From: Candidatus Pacearchaeota archaeon | GTDB lineage: Archaea; Nanoarchaeota; Nanoarchaeia; Pacearchaeales; GW2011-AR1 | DNA: 64,000 bases | Assembly (NCBI GenBank): GCA_023228245.1 | Contig: JALOBN010000004.1 | Span: 38,360-102,359 of the forward strand | Reading direction: 5' to 3' | Part shown: piece after piece, positions 32,859-41,332 of the stretch | How positions within the stretch are numbered: position 1 is the first letter of the stretch | How the letters are laid out: each line of letters begins with the position of its first letter | Program-made: the position numbers and the translations under genes | The notes under the pieces: model-generated | Told to the model about the DNA's origin: nothing | Database searches by the model: none | What the model saw: only the letters and a program-made list of their open reading frames with translations

Positions 32859-33668
32859 TTATTTAATTTTTTTTAATTCTTTCCACATCATCTCAAACAT
32901 AGATTCCAATGCTTGAGCAAAGAATTCTGTGTTAATCCAAATCCCAACATCATAGTTTGGATGGAATTTCTCGTCGTCAAGAAGCATAAACATTAATTGA
33001 TTTCCGTCTATAACAATAAATCTTGCTTTTATTTTTCCTTCAATGTCTCCGACGTCAGCAACTTTTTTGAATTCTTTTGCGATTTTCATATTTGTAGCGT
33101 CGACAGGTGCAGCGATTCTTATTCTAACACCCCTCTTCTTGCACTTATCCAGTGTTGGCATCAAAGCCTCAAACTTTCTGTTAAGTCCCTCTTTTGTTGT
33201 AACAATGGTAATAGATTTTTCAGCACCTCTCAACATCATATCCATATGGTTGTACAAATTCTGTCGTCCTCTTAAACTTCCAGATAAATCTGTTGGCTCG
33301 ACGAATTTAATTCCTTTTGTAAATAAACCATTCAATTCAGTAAGAACTTCATCGTCTCTCAAATTTTCTAATCTTTCTGTTCTTTCCTTTGCGAATTTTA
33401 TTAAATTTTTCTTAACTCTCTCTACGACTTCTTCAGGTTTCAACGCAACAAATTTAATCGGTTTTCCCAATTTCATAAGAATAAATCCTTTTTTCTCTAA
33501 ACTTTCTAGAATATCATAAGTTCTTGAACGTGGAACATCTGAAATGCTACTTAACTCTCCTGCCGTCGAAGTTCCTCGTGAAAGCAAAGCAGTCCAAACT
33601 TTTACTTCATAGAGATTTAAATCAAAAATTTTTCTTATTCTGCTCAAAAATTCATCTTTAACTATCAT
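32859..33668 (-). CDS. TrmB-family transcriptional regulator
   Basis: 269 aa. Winged-helix domain (about 10-85; YEVKVWTALLSRGTSTAGEL, PRSRTYDILESLEKKGF) followed by an effector domain (about 120-265) of the PLD-like TrmB sensor type (RGRQNLYNHMDMMLRGAEKSI, IRIAAPVDATN). TrmB proteins sense sugars or other ligands and act as repressors or activators of uptake and sugar-metabolism genes. Target unknown; the gene stands alone with its own promoter and no obvious transporter next to it. Confidence 0.9.
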   Translation of the reverse strand: MIVKDEFLSRIRKIFDLNLYEVKVWTALLSRGTSTAGELSSISDVPRSRTYDILESLEKKGFILMKLGKPIKFVALKPEEVVERVKKNLIKFAKERTERLENLRDDEVLTELNGLFTKGIKFVEPTDLSGSLRGRQNLYNHMDMMLRGAEKSITIVTTKEGLNRKFEALMPTLDKCKKRGVRIRIAAPVDATNMKIAKEFKKVADVGDIEGKIKARFIVIDGNQLMFMLLDDEKFHPNYDVGIWINTEFFAQALESMFEMMWKELKKIK

Positions 33669-33735
33669 TCTAATTTTGTAACCTGTTTTTTGTTTTTAAA
33701 TATTGTTATGGTAAAAGAGTAAATTTTCTATCTCA

Positions 33736-36573
33736 CTATTTAGTGATTAACTTGATTGCGACCTTTCCTCTTTTATCTTTAATCTTAAACTCAATATTCT
33801 TTTTAAATCTTTCCTCATCAGTTGTAACATTTTCATAAATTTTCATAATTTTAGAATTTGTTCTATCCAAAATAAATTTCTCCTGACTTTCCAAAAATTT
33901 TTTCAGTTCTTTATCTCCGACGATAAAAAGCTCAATTTTATTTTCTTTTTTCAATCCTAATTCTTTTCTATAAGATTGAATCTGTCGCGACATTTCTCTT
34001 GCATAACCTTCTGCTTCAAGTTCTGGTGTAATTTTTGTATCAAATTCAACATTTATTTCTTCTCCCTTTTTCCATTCCACTTCTTTAACATTAAGTTGTT
34101 GTTTAATTATTTCTTCAAATTCTTTTTCTAATTTCCCAGAATGATTTGTAATCGTTGCTTTTCCCAATGGCCATTTTAATCCAATTTGTAATTTGTCTCT
34201 TTCACGCAAACCAATTGAAACAATTTCTCTTACAATTTTCATTTCAGATAAAATATTTTTATCTTCCTTTTCTTTGAGTTCAGGATATTTTTCCAAATGA
34301 ACAGAATTTTTTTCTCCGTTCAAAGTTTGATAAATTTTTTCAGCAACAAAAGGAATTATCGGAGCAATTATTTTCGAAGTCATCTCCAAAACATATCTCA
34401 AAACTCCCCTAGCTGTTTCATCTTCTTCAAACCTGTCTCTGTTTAATTTCACATACCACGTCGACAAATCGCTGACAAATTCTTTAATTTCATTGCAAGC
34501 TTTAATTGTGTTATAATTTTCAAGATATTTATGAACGCCGATTCCAAATTCGTTCAATCGAGATAAAATCCATCTGTCTGTCAAGTCAGAACTTTCGGTT
34601 TTATTTTTTTCTTTTTTCATATTCATTTCATAAAAATTATTTACATTGTATAAAATCAAAACAACCTGCTTGTAAATTTCGTCAACGCCTTTGTCTGAAA
34701 AGTTAAAATTATCTGCGTTCATAACTGGTGCGCCCATTAAATAAAATCTTAATGCGTCGACGCCATATTTTTCTGTAAGTATCATTGGGTCTGTGAAATT
34801 TCCTTTGCTCTTCGACATTTTCTGTCCGTCTTCAGCGAGAATAGTTCCTGTTGTCGCAACATTTTCAAAAGGAATTTCATCAAATAATATCGTCGATAAA
34901 ACAATCATATAATAAAACCAAGCTCTTATCTGCCCAATATATTCTGCAACAAATTGTGCCGGGAAATTTTCTTCAAAGAATTTTTTATTTTCAAACGGAT
35001 AATGAAACTGTGCAAAAGGCATTGCACCAGATTCAAACCAGCAATCCAAAACTTCAGGAATTCTCTTAAATTCTTTTCCGTCTTTTTCAAGGATAACTTT
35101 ATCTAAATAATCTTTGTGCAAATCTATTTTTCCCGTAGGTAATTTCTTTGCATATTTTTTTAATTCTTCAATACTCCCGATAACTAATTTTTCTCCGTCT
35201 TTGGAAACCCAAATTGGAATCGCACTAGCCCAATATCTATTTCTGGAAATATTCCAGTCTGGTGCAGTTTCAATAGAATATTTTACTCGTCCCTCTTTTA
35301 AAAATTCAGGATACCAATTTATTTTCTTGCTCGATTTCAAAATTTTTTCTTTCGCTCTTTGAATATCGACGAATAAGGCAGGCAGGGGCATGTAAATTAA
35401 TTTCGTGTCGCATCTATAACAAAAAGGATATTCGTGCTCGACTTTTCTAATTGCAATTACTTTTCTTTGTTTTTTCAAGAAATCAATTATTTTGTCATTA
35501 ACTTCGTGAATATATTCCCCCGCAAAATCTTTCACATCTTTTGTAAAATGCCCTTTCTCGTCGACGTTGTTTATTGTTTCAACTTTATATTTTTTAAAAA
35601 TTTCAAAATCATCTTCTCCATAAGGAGCAGTGTGAACAATCCCGGTTCCTTCTTCTGACGTTACAAAATCTCCAAGGAAAAATCTGAAAGCACCTTTTTG
35701 ATTTTTGTAATAATCAAATAACGGATCGTATTCTTTCCCTTCCAGTTCTTTCCCCCAAATTTCTTTAACAATTTTGTAATCTTTTTCGTCCTTGTAAAAA
35801 TTCTTGATTACATCTTTTCCCATCAAATAAACAATTTTGTCTTTTTTATCTTCGACATATATATATTTTAATTTTGGATTTACAGTCAACCCTAAATTCG
35901 ACGGAAGTGTCCACGGCGTCGTCGTCCATGCAAGTGCAAAAACATTTTCTCCTTTCAATTTGAATTTAACAACTAAAGAATTTTCTTTCAAAGTTTTATA
36001 AGAATTATCCATTGCAATTTCTGCTTTTGCCAACGGCGTCGAACATCGCGGACAATACATTAAAACTTTTTTCCCTTCGTAAATATATTTCTGCTCGTAA
36101 AGTTTTTTGAACGCCCACCAAACGCTCTCGATATATTCGTTATCCATGGTCTTGTAACAATTTTTCATATCCACCCATCGTGCTATTCTTTCTGTAGATT
36201 TTTCCCACTCGCTTGCGTAACCTAAAACTTTACTTCGGCAAAAGTCATTGAATTTTTTAACTCCAATTTTTTCAATCTCGTCTTTAGAATTAATTCCAAG
36301 TGCTTTTTCTGCAATATTTTCTATTGGAAGTCCGTGGCAATCCCAGCCCCAAATTCTTCGGACATATCGTCCTTTCATTGTCCAGAATCTTCCGAATAAA
36401 TCTTTTGTAACACTTCCTAAAATATGCCCGTAATGCGGAAGTCCAGTTGCGAAAGGCGGTCCGTCGTAGAAAATGTATGGCTTTCCTTTTTCAGTTTTTT
36501 TCAAAGATTTCTCGAATGTCTTGTCCTTTCTCCAAAATCCAAGTATTTTTTTTTCTTCGCTGTCAATATTCAT
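33736..36573 (-). CDS. ileS: Isoleucyl-tRNA synthetase
   Basis: 945 aa. HIGH region DGPPFATGLPHYGHILGS, WDCHGLPIENIAEK, CP1 editing domain (about 180-390, including WTTTPWTLPSNLGL and HTAPYGEDDFEIFKKY) and KMSKSKGNF, then an anticodon-binding domain. Eukaryote/archaea-type enzyme without the bacterial C-terminal zinc motif; Cys residues in CPRCSTPLAKAEI and CYRCDTK may bind zinc. Cytoplasmic; charges tRNA-Ile and edits Val. Monocistronic, with a divergent small gene upstream. Confidence 0.97.
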   Translation of the reverse strand: MNIDSEEKKILGFWRKDKTFEKSLKKTEKGKPYIFYDGPPFATGLPHYGHILGSVTKDLFGRFWTMKGRYVRRIWGWDCHGLPIENIAEKALGINSKDEIEKIGVKKFNDFCRSKVLGYASEWEKSTERIARWVDMKNCYKTMDNEYIESVWWAFKKLYEQKYIYEGKKVLMYCPRCSTPLAKAEIAMDNSYKTLKENSLVVKFKLKGENVFALAWTTTPWTLPSNLGLTVNPKLKYIYVEDKKDKIVYLMGKDVIKNFYKDEKDYKIVKEIWGKELEGKEYDPLFDYYKNQKGAFRFFLGDFVTSEEGTGIVHTAPYGEDDFEIFKKYKVETINNVDEKGHFTKDVKDFAGEYIHEVNDKIIDFLKKQRKVIAIRKVEHEYPFCYRCDTKLIYMPLPALFVDIQRAKEKILKSSKKINWYPEFLKEGRVKYSIETAPDWNISRNRYWASAIPIWVSKDGEKLVIGSIEELKKYAKKLPTGKIDLHKDYLDKVILEKDGKEFKRIPEVLDCWFESGAMPFAQFHYPFENKKFFEENFPAQFVAEYIGQIRAWFYYMIVLSTILFDEIPFENVATTGTILAEDGQKMSKSKGNFTDPMILTEKYGVDALRFYLMGAPVMNADNFNFSDKGVDEIYKQVVLILYNVNNFYEMNMKKEKNKTESSDLTDRWILSRLNEFGIGVHKYLENYNTIKACNEIKEFVSDLSTWYVKLNRDRFEEDETARGVLRYVLEMTSKIIAPIIPFVAEKIYQTLNGEKNSVHLEKYPELKEKEDKNILSEMKIVREIVSIGLRERDKLQIGLKWPLGKATITNHSGKLEKEFEEIIKQQLNVKEVEWKKGEEINVEFDTKITPELEAEGYAREMSRQIQSYRKELGLKKENKIELFIVGDKELKKFLESQEKFILDRTNSKIMKIYENVTTDEERFKKNIEFKIKDKRGKVAIKLITK

Positions 36574-36673
36574 CTCATTCTTAATTTGTTTTATTTTAAA
36601 TAATTACCTCTTACTTTCCGAGTAGATATTACAAATCCTAAATCTTTAAATAATAAACTTAAGGTAAAATATT

Positions 36674-36895
36674 ATGGATTTAGAAACTGATATTAAAACA
36701 CAAACAAATATTGATGTTAAGATTCAAAATTTGCCTAAAGAAAAACTGGAAGAATTCGCCAAAGAATATTTTGACGATTGTATCAACGATAGGTTATGGT
36801 GTAGAATTCATGGAATTGATTATGTCAATCCAGACTATAAAAAAGCAAAAGAAATTTTATTCAATGAAAAATATGCAAAATATATTCCTGCTTAG
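36674..36895 (+). CDS. Small orphan protein
   Basis: 73 aa, not recognised. Mixed helical, charged: LPKEKLEEFAKEYFDDC, WCRIHGIDYVNPDYKKAKEILF. Two Cys. A TATA-like TCTTTAAATAATAAAC lies about 25 nt upstream of ATG 36674, supporting a real, leaderless gene. Its stop overlaps the stop of the convergent dphB gene by 4 nt. The shape resembles small HEPN/CopG-size regulators, but nothing specific supports that. Confidence 0.6.
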   Translation: MDLETDIKTQTNIDVKIQNLPKEKLEEFAKEYFDDCINDRLWCRIHGIDYVNPDYKKAKEILFNEKYAKYIPA

Positions 36896-37602
36896 AAACT
36901 ATTCAAAACTTCTTCTTCGACGATATGCAGTTTTCCAGGAATAATTAAACAATAAGGTTTTTTCACAACTTTATTTTTTAAATCCTTAATCTCATCGTAA
37001 ATTATTTTTTTGTCATCAGTTCCAAGTCGCGAACAAACTAAAATTTTCTCAAGTTTCAAATCAAAATCTTTTGCAGATTTTTCTAATTCTTCAAGAGCAT
37101 CTTTCAAATCCAAACCAATATCCATCAAAAGCAAACTATGTGAATTTATTTTCTTATTTTCTTTAACAATTTCGATAAAACTATTTGGCGTAAAATTTTT
37201 CTGCCATTTTGGAATGCTTGCAATTTTTCCAAATTTGTAAATCTGCAAACCCGTTTCTGCAATAGCATCAAAAATTGAAGCCCCATAAATAACATGATAT
37301 TTTACTTTCTGTTTTTTTGCGTCTTCAATAATTGTAATATGCGTCGTCGCTGTCAGCGGACTTCCATAAATTAAGAGTGCAACATTTTCCTTTTTTGCTT
37401 CGCGAACAATTCTGTCACTTTCAACTTCGTCGCGATTAAGAGAAATTATTTTTTTCTTAATAACTTTTTCAAGTTCCGCTAAAGAATAAGGAAAATCAAC
37501 AGTATAATTTTCAAGATAAACTTTCCCGCATTTTTTCAAAGCAGAAATTCCCTCGAGCGAAATTCCGTTTTCATTAAGTCCAAGTCCTATTAAGTATAAC
37601 AT
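36892..37602 (-). CDS. dphB: Diphthine synthase
   Basis: 236 aa. SAM-dependent methylation of the EF-2 His side chain during diphthamide synthesis. MLYLIGLGLNENGISLEG start, YGSPLTATTH, YGASIFDAIAETGLQIYKFG and SRLGTDDKKI are characteristic. EF-2 at 53.7-55.9 kb carries the matching target AIHRGPAQ, so the pathway is probably active although other Dph genes are not in this window. Cytoplasmic. Convergent overlap with the 73-aa gene. Confidence 0.95.
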   Translation of the reverse strand: MLYLIGLGLNENGISLEGISALKKCGKVYLENYTVDFPYSLAELEKVIKKKIISLNRDEVESDRIVREAKKENVALLIYGSPLTATTHITIIEDAKKQKVKYHVIYGASIFDAIAETGLQIYKFGKIASIPKWQKNFTPNSFIEIVKENKKINSHSLLLMDIGLDLKDALEELEKSAKDFDLKLEKILVCSRLGTDDKKIIYDEIKDLKNKVVKKPYCLIIPGKLHIVEEEVLNSF

Positions 37603-37632
37603 AAAAGATTCAGTTAAAACGAGATTTTAAAA

Positions 37633-37866
37633 TTATCTTAAGCTTCTGCTCGTAACTACAGCGATAAAAAGGAAACTAAAAAAAAGCGGGTCATTTCCAA
37701 TAAAAAAAGAAATGATTGAACTAATTAATGAAACAAAAATCAAAAGTTTGAACCATTTTTTTCCTGATTTCAATTCTTCTTTCGTCATCCTTGCAAGAAA
37801 ATTTCCAATTGGAATTCCTAAAACTAAAACCCCAATTGCTAACCAATAAATGTAAACCTCTTCCAT
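37633..37866 (-). CDS. Small two- or three-helix membrane protein
   Basis: 77 aa. Hydrophobic helices at about 5-23 (YWLAIGVLVLGIPIGNFLA), 40-56 and 58-72, with a Lys-rich loop (TKEELKSGKKW) predicted inside. Start ATG 37866. It shares the strand with dphB and may be its operon partner (30 nt gap). No family recognised; small membrane proteins of this type are common in reduced archaeal genomes. Confidence 0.6.
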   Translation of the reverse strand: MEEVYIYWLAIGVLVLGIPIGNFLARMTKEELKSGKKWFKLLIFVSLISSIISFFIGNDPLFFSFLFIAVVTSRSLR

Positions 37867-37941
37867 AAAAACTTAAGACATTTGTATTTTATAAAATTAA
37901 CAGTAAGGAATTTAAACCGATTATCATTAATATTAACGAGG

Positions 37942-38568
37942 ATGAAAAAAATAATTTTCTTTTTAACTGTAATTTTGTTTTTATCTTTAGTATTAGCCAG
38001 CGAAGAAGTTACAATAGTTAGTAATTCAATGTTCAGTTTTTCAGATTCTATTTCAATTCATGAAAAAGCGAAAACCGTTGGAGAACTCGAGCAAATGATT
38101 TCAGACAATCAAGAAAAAATAAATGCAGAAATAAATCAATTAACAAAAAATAAGAAAATAGTTTATGAAAATCAGAAAGAAATTCAGCAGGCAGTTTACT
38201 CTCTGCTTTCTATGGAATCTTTGCTTCCTGCCGTAGGAATTTTAGTTTCAGATATTGCAAGGCAATTAAATAATTCTTTTCAAATAACAACTTCCGCTGA
38301 AGAAAATATTTTATCGCGAAGTTCTCTTGCTTATTTTCTCGTCGGTGGAGATTTTAATTCTGCGAATGAAATTGAAACAGAAATAAATTTGAACAAAGAA
38401 AGAATTTCAATTCTTAGAGAACTTAATTCAAGAAGTAACAGTTCAAGTGAAGTTCAAAATATTTTGGAAGAACAAATTCAAAATATAGGGGATGAACAAG
38501 CTCGGCTTCAAGAAATTGTAAATTTAGAAAAATCTTCGAAAGGTTTATTCGGCTGGATTTGGAAATAA
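37942..38568 (+). CDS. Secreted coiled-coil protein
   Basis: 208 aa from ATG 37942; a TTG 20 codons upstream would bury the signal peptide and is rejected. Signal peptide about 1-20 (KKIIFFLTVILFLSLVLA). The mature protein is mainly helical with heptad-like Leu/Ile and Gln/Glu-rich stretches (ELEQMISDNQEKINAEINQL; EIETEINLNKERISILRELN), ending in FGWIWK. Followed 38 nt later by another secreted protein, so the two may form an export pair. Function unknown. Confidence 0.68.
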   Translation: MKKIIFFLTVILFLSLVLASEEVTIVSNSMFSFSDSISIHEKAKTVGELEQMISDNQEKINAEINQLTKNKKIVYENQKEIQQAVYSLLSMESLLPAVGILVSDIARQLNNSFQITTSAEENILSRSSLAYFLVGGDFNSANEIETEINLNKERISILRELNSRSNSSSEVQNILEEQIQNIGDEQARLQEIVNLEKSSKGLFGWIWK

Positions 38569-38600
38569 ATTTTTAAAGGTTAAGTTATTAGTTAAAATAG

Positions 38601-38610
38601 AAGGGGGTGA
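38601..38610 (+). promoter_or_regulatory. Strong Shine-Dalgarno sequence
   Basis: AAGGGGGTGA lies just before ATG 38613 (a GTG inside the same stretch is a less likely start). Such a strong site is unusual in this largely leaderless window and selects the ATG. Confidence 0.6.
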
Positions 38611-38612
38611 AA

Positions 38613-39233
38613 ATGAAAAAAATATTTTTGTTAGCTTTTGTTTTTCTATTTGTAATGTCTTTCTCTGTAATGGCAGCAAATGAAAATGCGGGTATTGGCG
38701 ACGGTTCTGAAAATGGAAATGAAGTTCAAAATGGTTCAGTAATTTCAACACAGAATCAGGGAGAAGACACACAAATAAGACAACAAGTAGGATCTGGAAC
38801 TTACTTTAATCAGGAAGGAAAAGAAATGCAAATTGAATCTGGAAACGGCGTTACATTAAGAGTTATGGATGTTGAAGCACACTCTTCACTTAATATAACG
38901 CAGACACAAGAACAAAACAGAACGCGTTTGCATGTGCAACTTTCTAACGGACAAAATGCTGAAGTAAAGATAATGCCAGACACAGCGTCGGAAACTGCAA
39001 TTGCACGACTTAGGTTAGTTCAATGCAATGAATCAAATAATTGCACAATTGAATTAAAAGAAGTTGGAAGTGGCGAAGAAGTAAGAGCTGCTTACGAAGT
39101 TCAGGCACAAAAAGAAACAAGAGTCCTCGGACTTTTCAAAACACAAATGCAAGTTGAAGCACAAGTTGACGCAGAGACAGGAGAAATTATTAGTGAAGGA
39201 AAACCTTGGTGGGCGTTCTTAGCTTCAGAATAA
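38613..39233 (+). CDS. Secreted protein, conserved archaeal type, function unknown
   Basis: 206 aa from the ATG 38613 chosen by its Shine-Dalgarno sequence. Signal peptide about 1-22 (ending SVMA). The mature part has a low-complexity Gly/Asn/Gln start, then a domain with IARLRLVQCNESNNCTIELKEVGSG and ends GKPWWAFLASE. The Cys pair and the closing PWWAFLASE recall a protein type I associate with uncultured archaea, but no function is known. It lies downstream of another secreted protein, possibly in one transcript. Confidence 0.7.
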   Translation: MKKIFLLAFVFLFVMSFSVMAANENAGIGDGSENGNEVQNGSVISTQNQGEDTQIRQQVGSGTYFNQEGKEMQIESGNGVTLRVMDVEAHSSLNITQTQEQNRTRLHVQLSNGQNAEVKIMPDTASETAIARLRLVQCNESNNCTIELKEVGSGEEVRAAYEVQAQKETRVLGLFKTQMQVEAQVDAETGEIISEGKPWWAFLASE

Positions 39234-39297
39234 TTTTTATTTTTATTTTTATTTTTTTTTGCATAAATTTTAAAATAAGTGATTTATTGTTTAAATT

Positions 39298-40089
39298 ATG
39301 TATAAAAATTATTTAATTGTAGCAAGCAAATTGGACAAGGCGGGGATTAACATATCCACCAATTTAAGTCAATTCGGAAATTTTAATTTTTATCTCGTTG
39401 ATGACGAAATAATCAGAACAGAAAATCTCGACTTGGAAAAAATAAATAATTATGATTTTATCATTTTCGCTTCGAAACATCAGTCAACAAAAGGCGGAAA
39501 AACCCTTTCAATTCACGCACCAGGAAATTGGGGAAAAGCAGATTTCGGAGGAACAGCAGAAAAAGTTTGCAAAACTTCTGCCGTGTTTCAAAAACAACTT
39601 TTTGAAAAATTAAAAAATGTTAAAGAAGAATTTAATTTAAAAAATTATGAATTGACTCTTGAAGCAACTCATCACGGTCCATGGATAAAAAAGCCGTGCG
39701 TTTTCGTAGAAATTGGTCCGACAGAAACAGAATGGAAAGACAGAAAAGCGGGTTTTGTCGTCGCTAAAGCCATTTCAGAAATCATAAAAGAATTCAAAGA
39801 AAATCCTTACAATGAAGTTGCAATAGGAATCGGTGGTCCACATTATTGTCCGAATTTTAATAAAATACAATTAAACTCAAACGTCGCAGTATCTCATATT
39901 ATCCCCCAATACGCATTTCCATTAACAGAAGAAATGGTTCAAAATGCAATTGCAGGAACAGATGAAGATATTGATTTATTTCTCGTTGATTGGAAGGGTT
40001 TGGGAAATGCAGAACAGAGAAATCAAGCAATGGAAGTTCTGAATAAATTTTACATTCAAAAAAAACGAACAAGTGAGATTTCGAAATAA
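39298..40089 (+). CDS. dtdA: D-aminoacyl-tRNA deacylase (DtdA/GEK1 type)
   Basis: 263 aa. Removes D-amino acids wrongly attached to tRNA. Motifs: FASKHQSTKGGKTLSIHAPG, LEATHHGPW, VFVEIGPTE, GIGGPHYCPNF and a C-terminal Trp/Lys/Gly stretch. Several His and Cys residues bind zinc in the archaeal family. Length is typical. Cytoplasmic. A large hairpin (40126-40183) follows the stop. Monocistronic. Confidence 0.94.
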   Translation: MYKNYLIVASKLDKAGINISTNLSQFGNFNFYLVDDEIIRTENLDLEKINNYDFIIFASKHQSTKGGKTLSIHAPGNWGKADFGGTAEKVCKTSAVFQKQLFEKLKNVKEEFNLKNYELTLEATHHGPWIKKPCVFVEIGPTETEWKDRKAGFVVAKAISEIIKEFKENPYNEVAIGIGGPHYCPNFNKIQLNSNVAVSHIIPQYAFPLTEEMVQNAIAGTDEDIDLFLVDWKGLGNAEQRNQAMEVLNKFYIQKKRTSEISK

Positions 40090-40125
40090 CGACAAAGTGG
40101 GTGAAATTAATTCTTTGCTATGCTA

Positions 40126-40183
40126 GGATTTCTTTTTTTGAGCAAAGTGAAAAAATAGCGAAGAATGAGCGATGAAGAAATCC
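40126..40183 (+). terminator. Stem-loop after dtdA
   Basis: GGATTTCTT (40126-40134) and AAGAAATCC (40175-40183) form a 9-bp stem around a 40-nt loop carrying AAAGTGAAAAA and GAATGAGCGA. It lies downstream of dtdA and before the GGDEF promoter, so it may separate their transcripts. Confidence 0.45.
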
Positions 40184-40227
40184 CGCTTTCCAAATAGATT
40201 TAAATAATTCTCTTATCTTTATTGTAT

Positions 40228-40815
40228 ATGAAAAAGATTGATGATAAACTTCACGCACTCGACCCGCGTTTCAGAAAAAAAGTTGAAGAATTATTTGACA
40301 CAATAATTGAATCTTTTTCTAGTTTATATGAAGTTGCAACTCACGACGAGAAAACGGGATTATACAATAATAAATTTTTTGAAACAATTCTTGATATGGA
40401 AATAGAAAAGGCAAAAAGAGGAAAAGAAAAATTATCTTTGATGATAACAGATATTGATTTTTTTAAGAAAATAAATGACAAATATGGGCACATGAAAGCA
40501 GACGAACTTTTGAAAAGACTTGCTGATTTAATGATTAAACTGGTAAGAAAATCAGACATCGTCGCAAGATTTGGCGGAGAAGAGTTTATGATTTTGCTTC
40601 CAGAAACAAATTTGGAAAAAGCAAATTTATTTGCAACAAGATTGAAAAGAGCAGTTCATTCCGACGCTGTTTTAAAAAAACATGGTGTTCGCATCAGTGG
40701 GGGAGTTACACAATATAAAGAAAAAGATAACAAGAAAAAATTAAAGGAAAGAGTGGATAAGGCGCTTTATCAGGCAAAAGAAACAGGAAGAGACAAATTT
40801 GTTGTAATCAAATAA
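40228..40815 (+). CDS. GGDEF-domain diguanylate cyclase
   Basis: 195 aa from ATG 40228, with TATA TTTAAATAA about 25 nt upstream; a TTG two codons earlier is rejected. A short helical N-terminus (1-40) is followed by a full GGDEF domain: DEKTGLYNNKFF, metal-binding Asp75 in MITDIDFFKKIND, and RKSDIVARFGGEEF with GGEEF at 116-120. The allosteric I-site RxxD (107-110) stands the usual five residues before it, so product control by c-di-GMP is likely preserved. c-di-GMP enzymes are rare in archaea. No EAL/HD-GYP partner is in this window. Convergent with the dUTPase gene (no gap). Confidence 0.9.
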   Translation: MKKIDDKLHALDPRFRKKVEELFDTIIESFSSLYEVATHDEKTGLYNNKFFETILDMEIEKAKRGKEKLSLMITDIDFFKKINDKYGHMKADELLKRLADLMIKLVRKSDIVARFGGEEFMILLPETNLEKANLFATRLKRAVHSDAVLKKHGVRISGGVTQYKEKDNKKKLKERVDKALYQAKETGRDKFVVIK

Positions 40816-41301
40816 TTATTTCTTTTTCTTAACCGATTTTTTCTTCAAAGAATTTTTTAATTTTTTAATTTCATCTATTTCTGTAGAGCCGAAACTTTTT
40901 CCGCCTCGTTCTGTATCTGTAACTTTTTTTACTTCAATTATTTCTGGTCTTGCAACAGGTAAAATAACCATTTGTGCAATCCTCATTCCCTCTTCGATAA
41001 ATTGAGTTTCTTCAGACATGTTTACTAAAAAAATTGTAACTTCTCCTCGGAAACCCGGGTCAAAAGTTCCTGCACAAGTGTGAACTCCCATTTTTGTAAC
41101 TATCCCCACTCTATCACGAATTAATCCTACATGTCCTTCAGGAATTTCAAAAATTAATCCCGTCTTGAATTCTTTTTGTTCTCCTGGAAATAATTTTTCA
41201 GAAGTTATCGCACGCAAATCAAAACCAACGTCAGTGCTGTAAGCATAAGCAGGAATTTCCGCGTTCGGAGAAATCTTTTTTACTTTAATCACTTCTTTCA
41301 T
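40816..41301 (-). CDS. dut: dUTP diphosphatase (dUTPase)
   Basis: 161 aa. Trimeric enzyme hydrolysing dUTP to dUMP, limiting uracil in DNA. Motif 1 VGFDLRA, motif 2 region RDRVGI (in place of the usual PRSG), motif 3 GTFDPGFRGEV, motif 4 IAQMVILPV, motif 5 RGGKSFGST. A Lys-rich tail follows (KNSLKKKSVKKKK). Distantly related to dCTP deaminases, but the motif 5 tail marks a dUTPase. Lies between the GGDEF gene and the DisA-type gene; the latter is same-strand, 31 nt upstream, so the two may be coupled. Confidence 0.92.
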   Translation of the reverse strand: MKEVIKVKKISPNAEIPAYAYSTDVGFDLRAITSEKLFPGEQKEFKTGLIFEIPEGHVGLIRDRVGIVTKMGVHTCAGTFDPGFRGEVTIFLVNMSEETQFIEEGMRIAQMVILPVARPEIIEVKKVTDTERGGKSFGSTEIDEIKKLKNSLKKKSVKKKK

Positions 41302-41332
41302 TTTATAAAAAATTTTGTAAACTATATAAGTT

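Noticed and set aside
36711..36944. Alternative plus frame over the 73-aa gene
   Set aside because: Overlaps both a promoter-supported gene and dphB; composition looks random.
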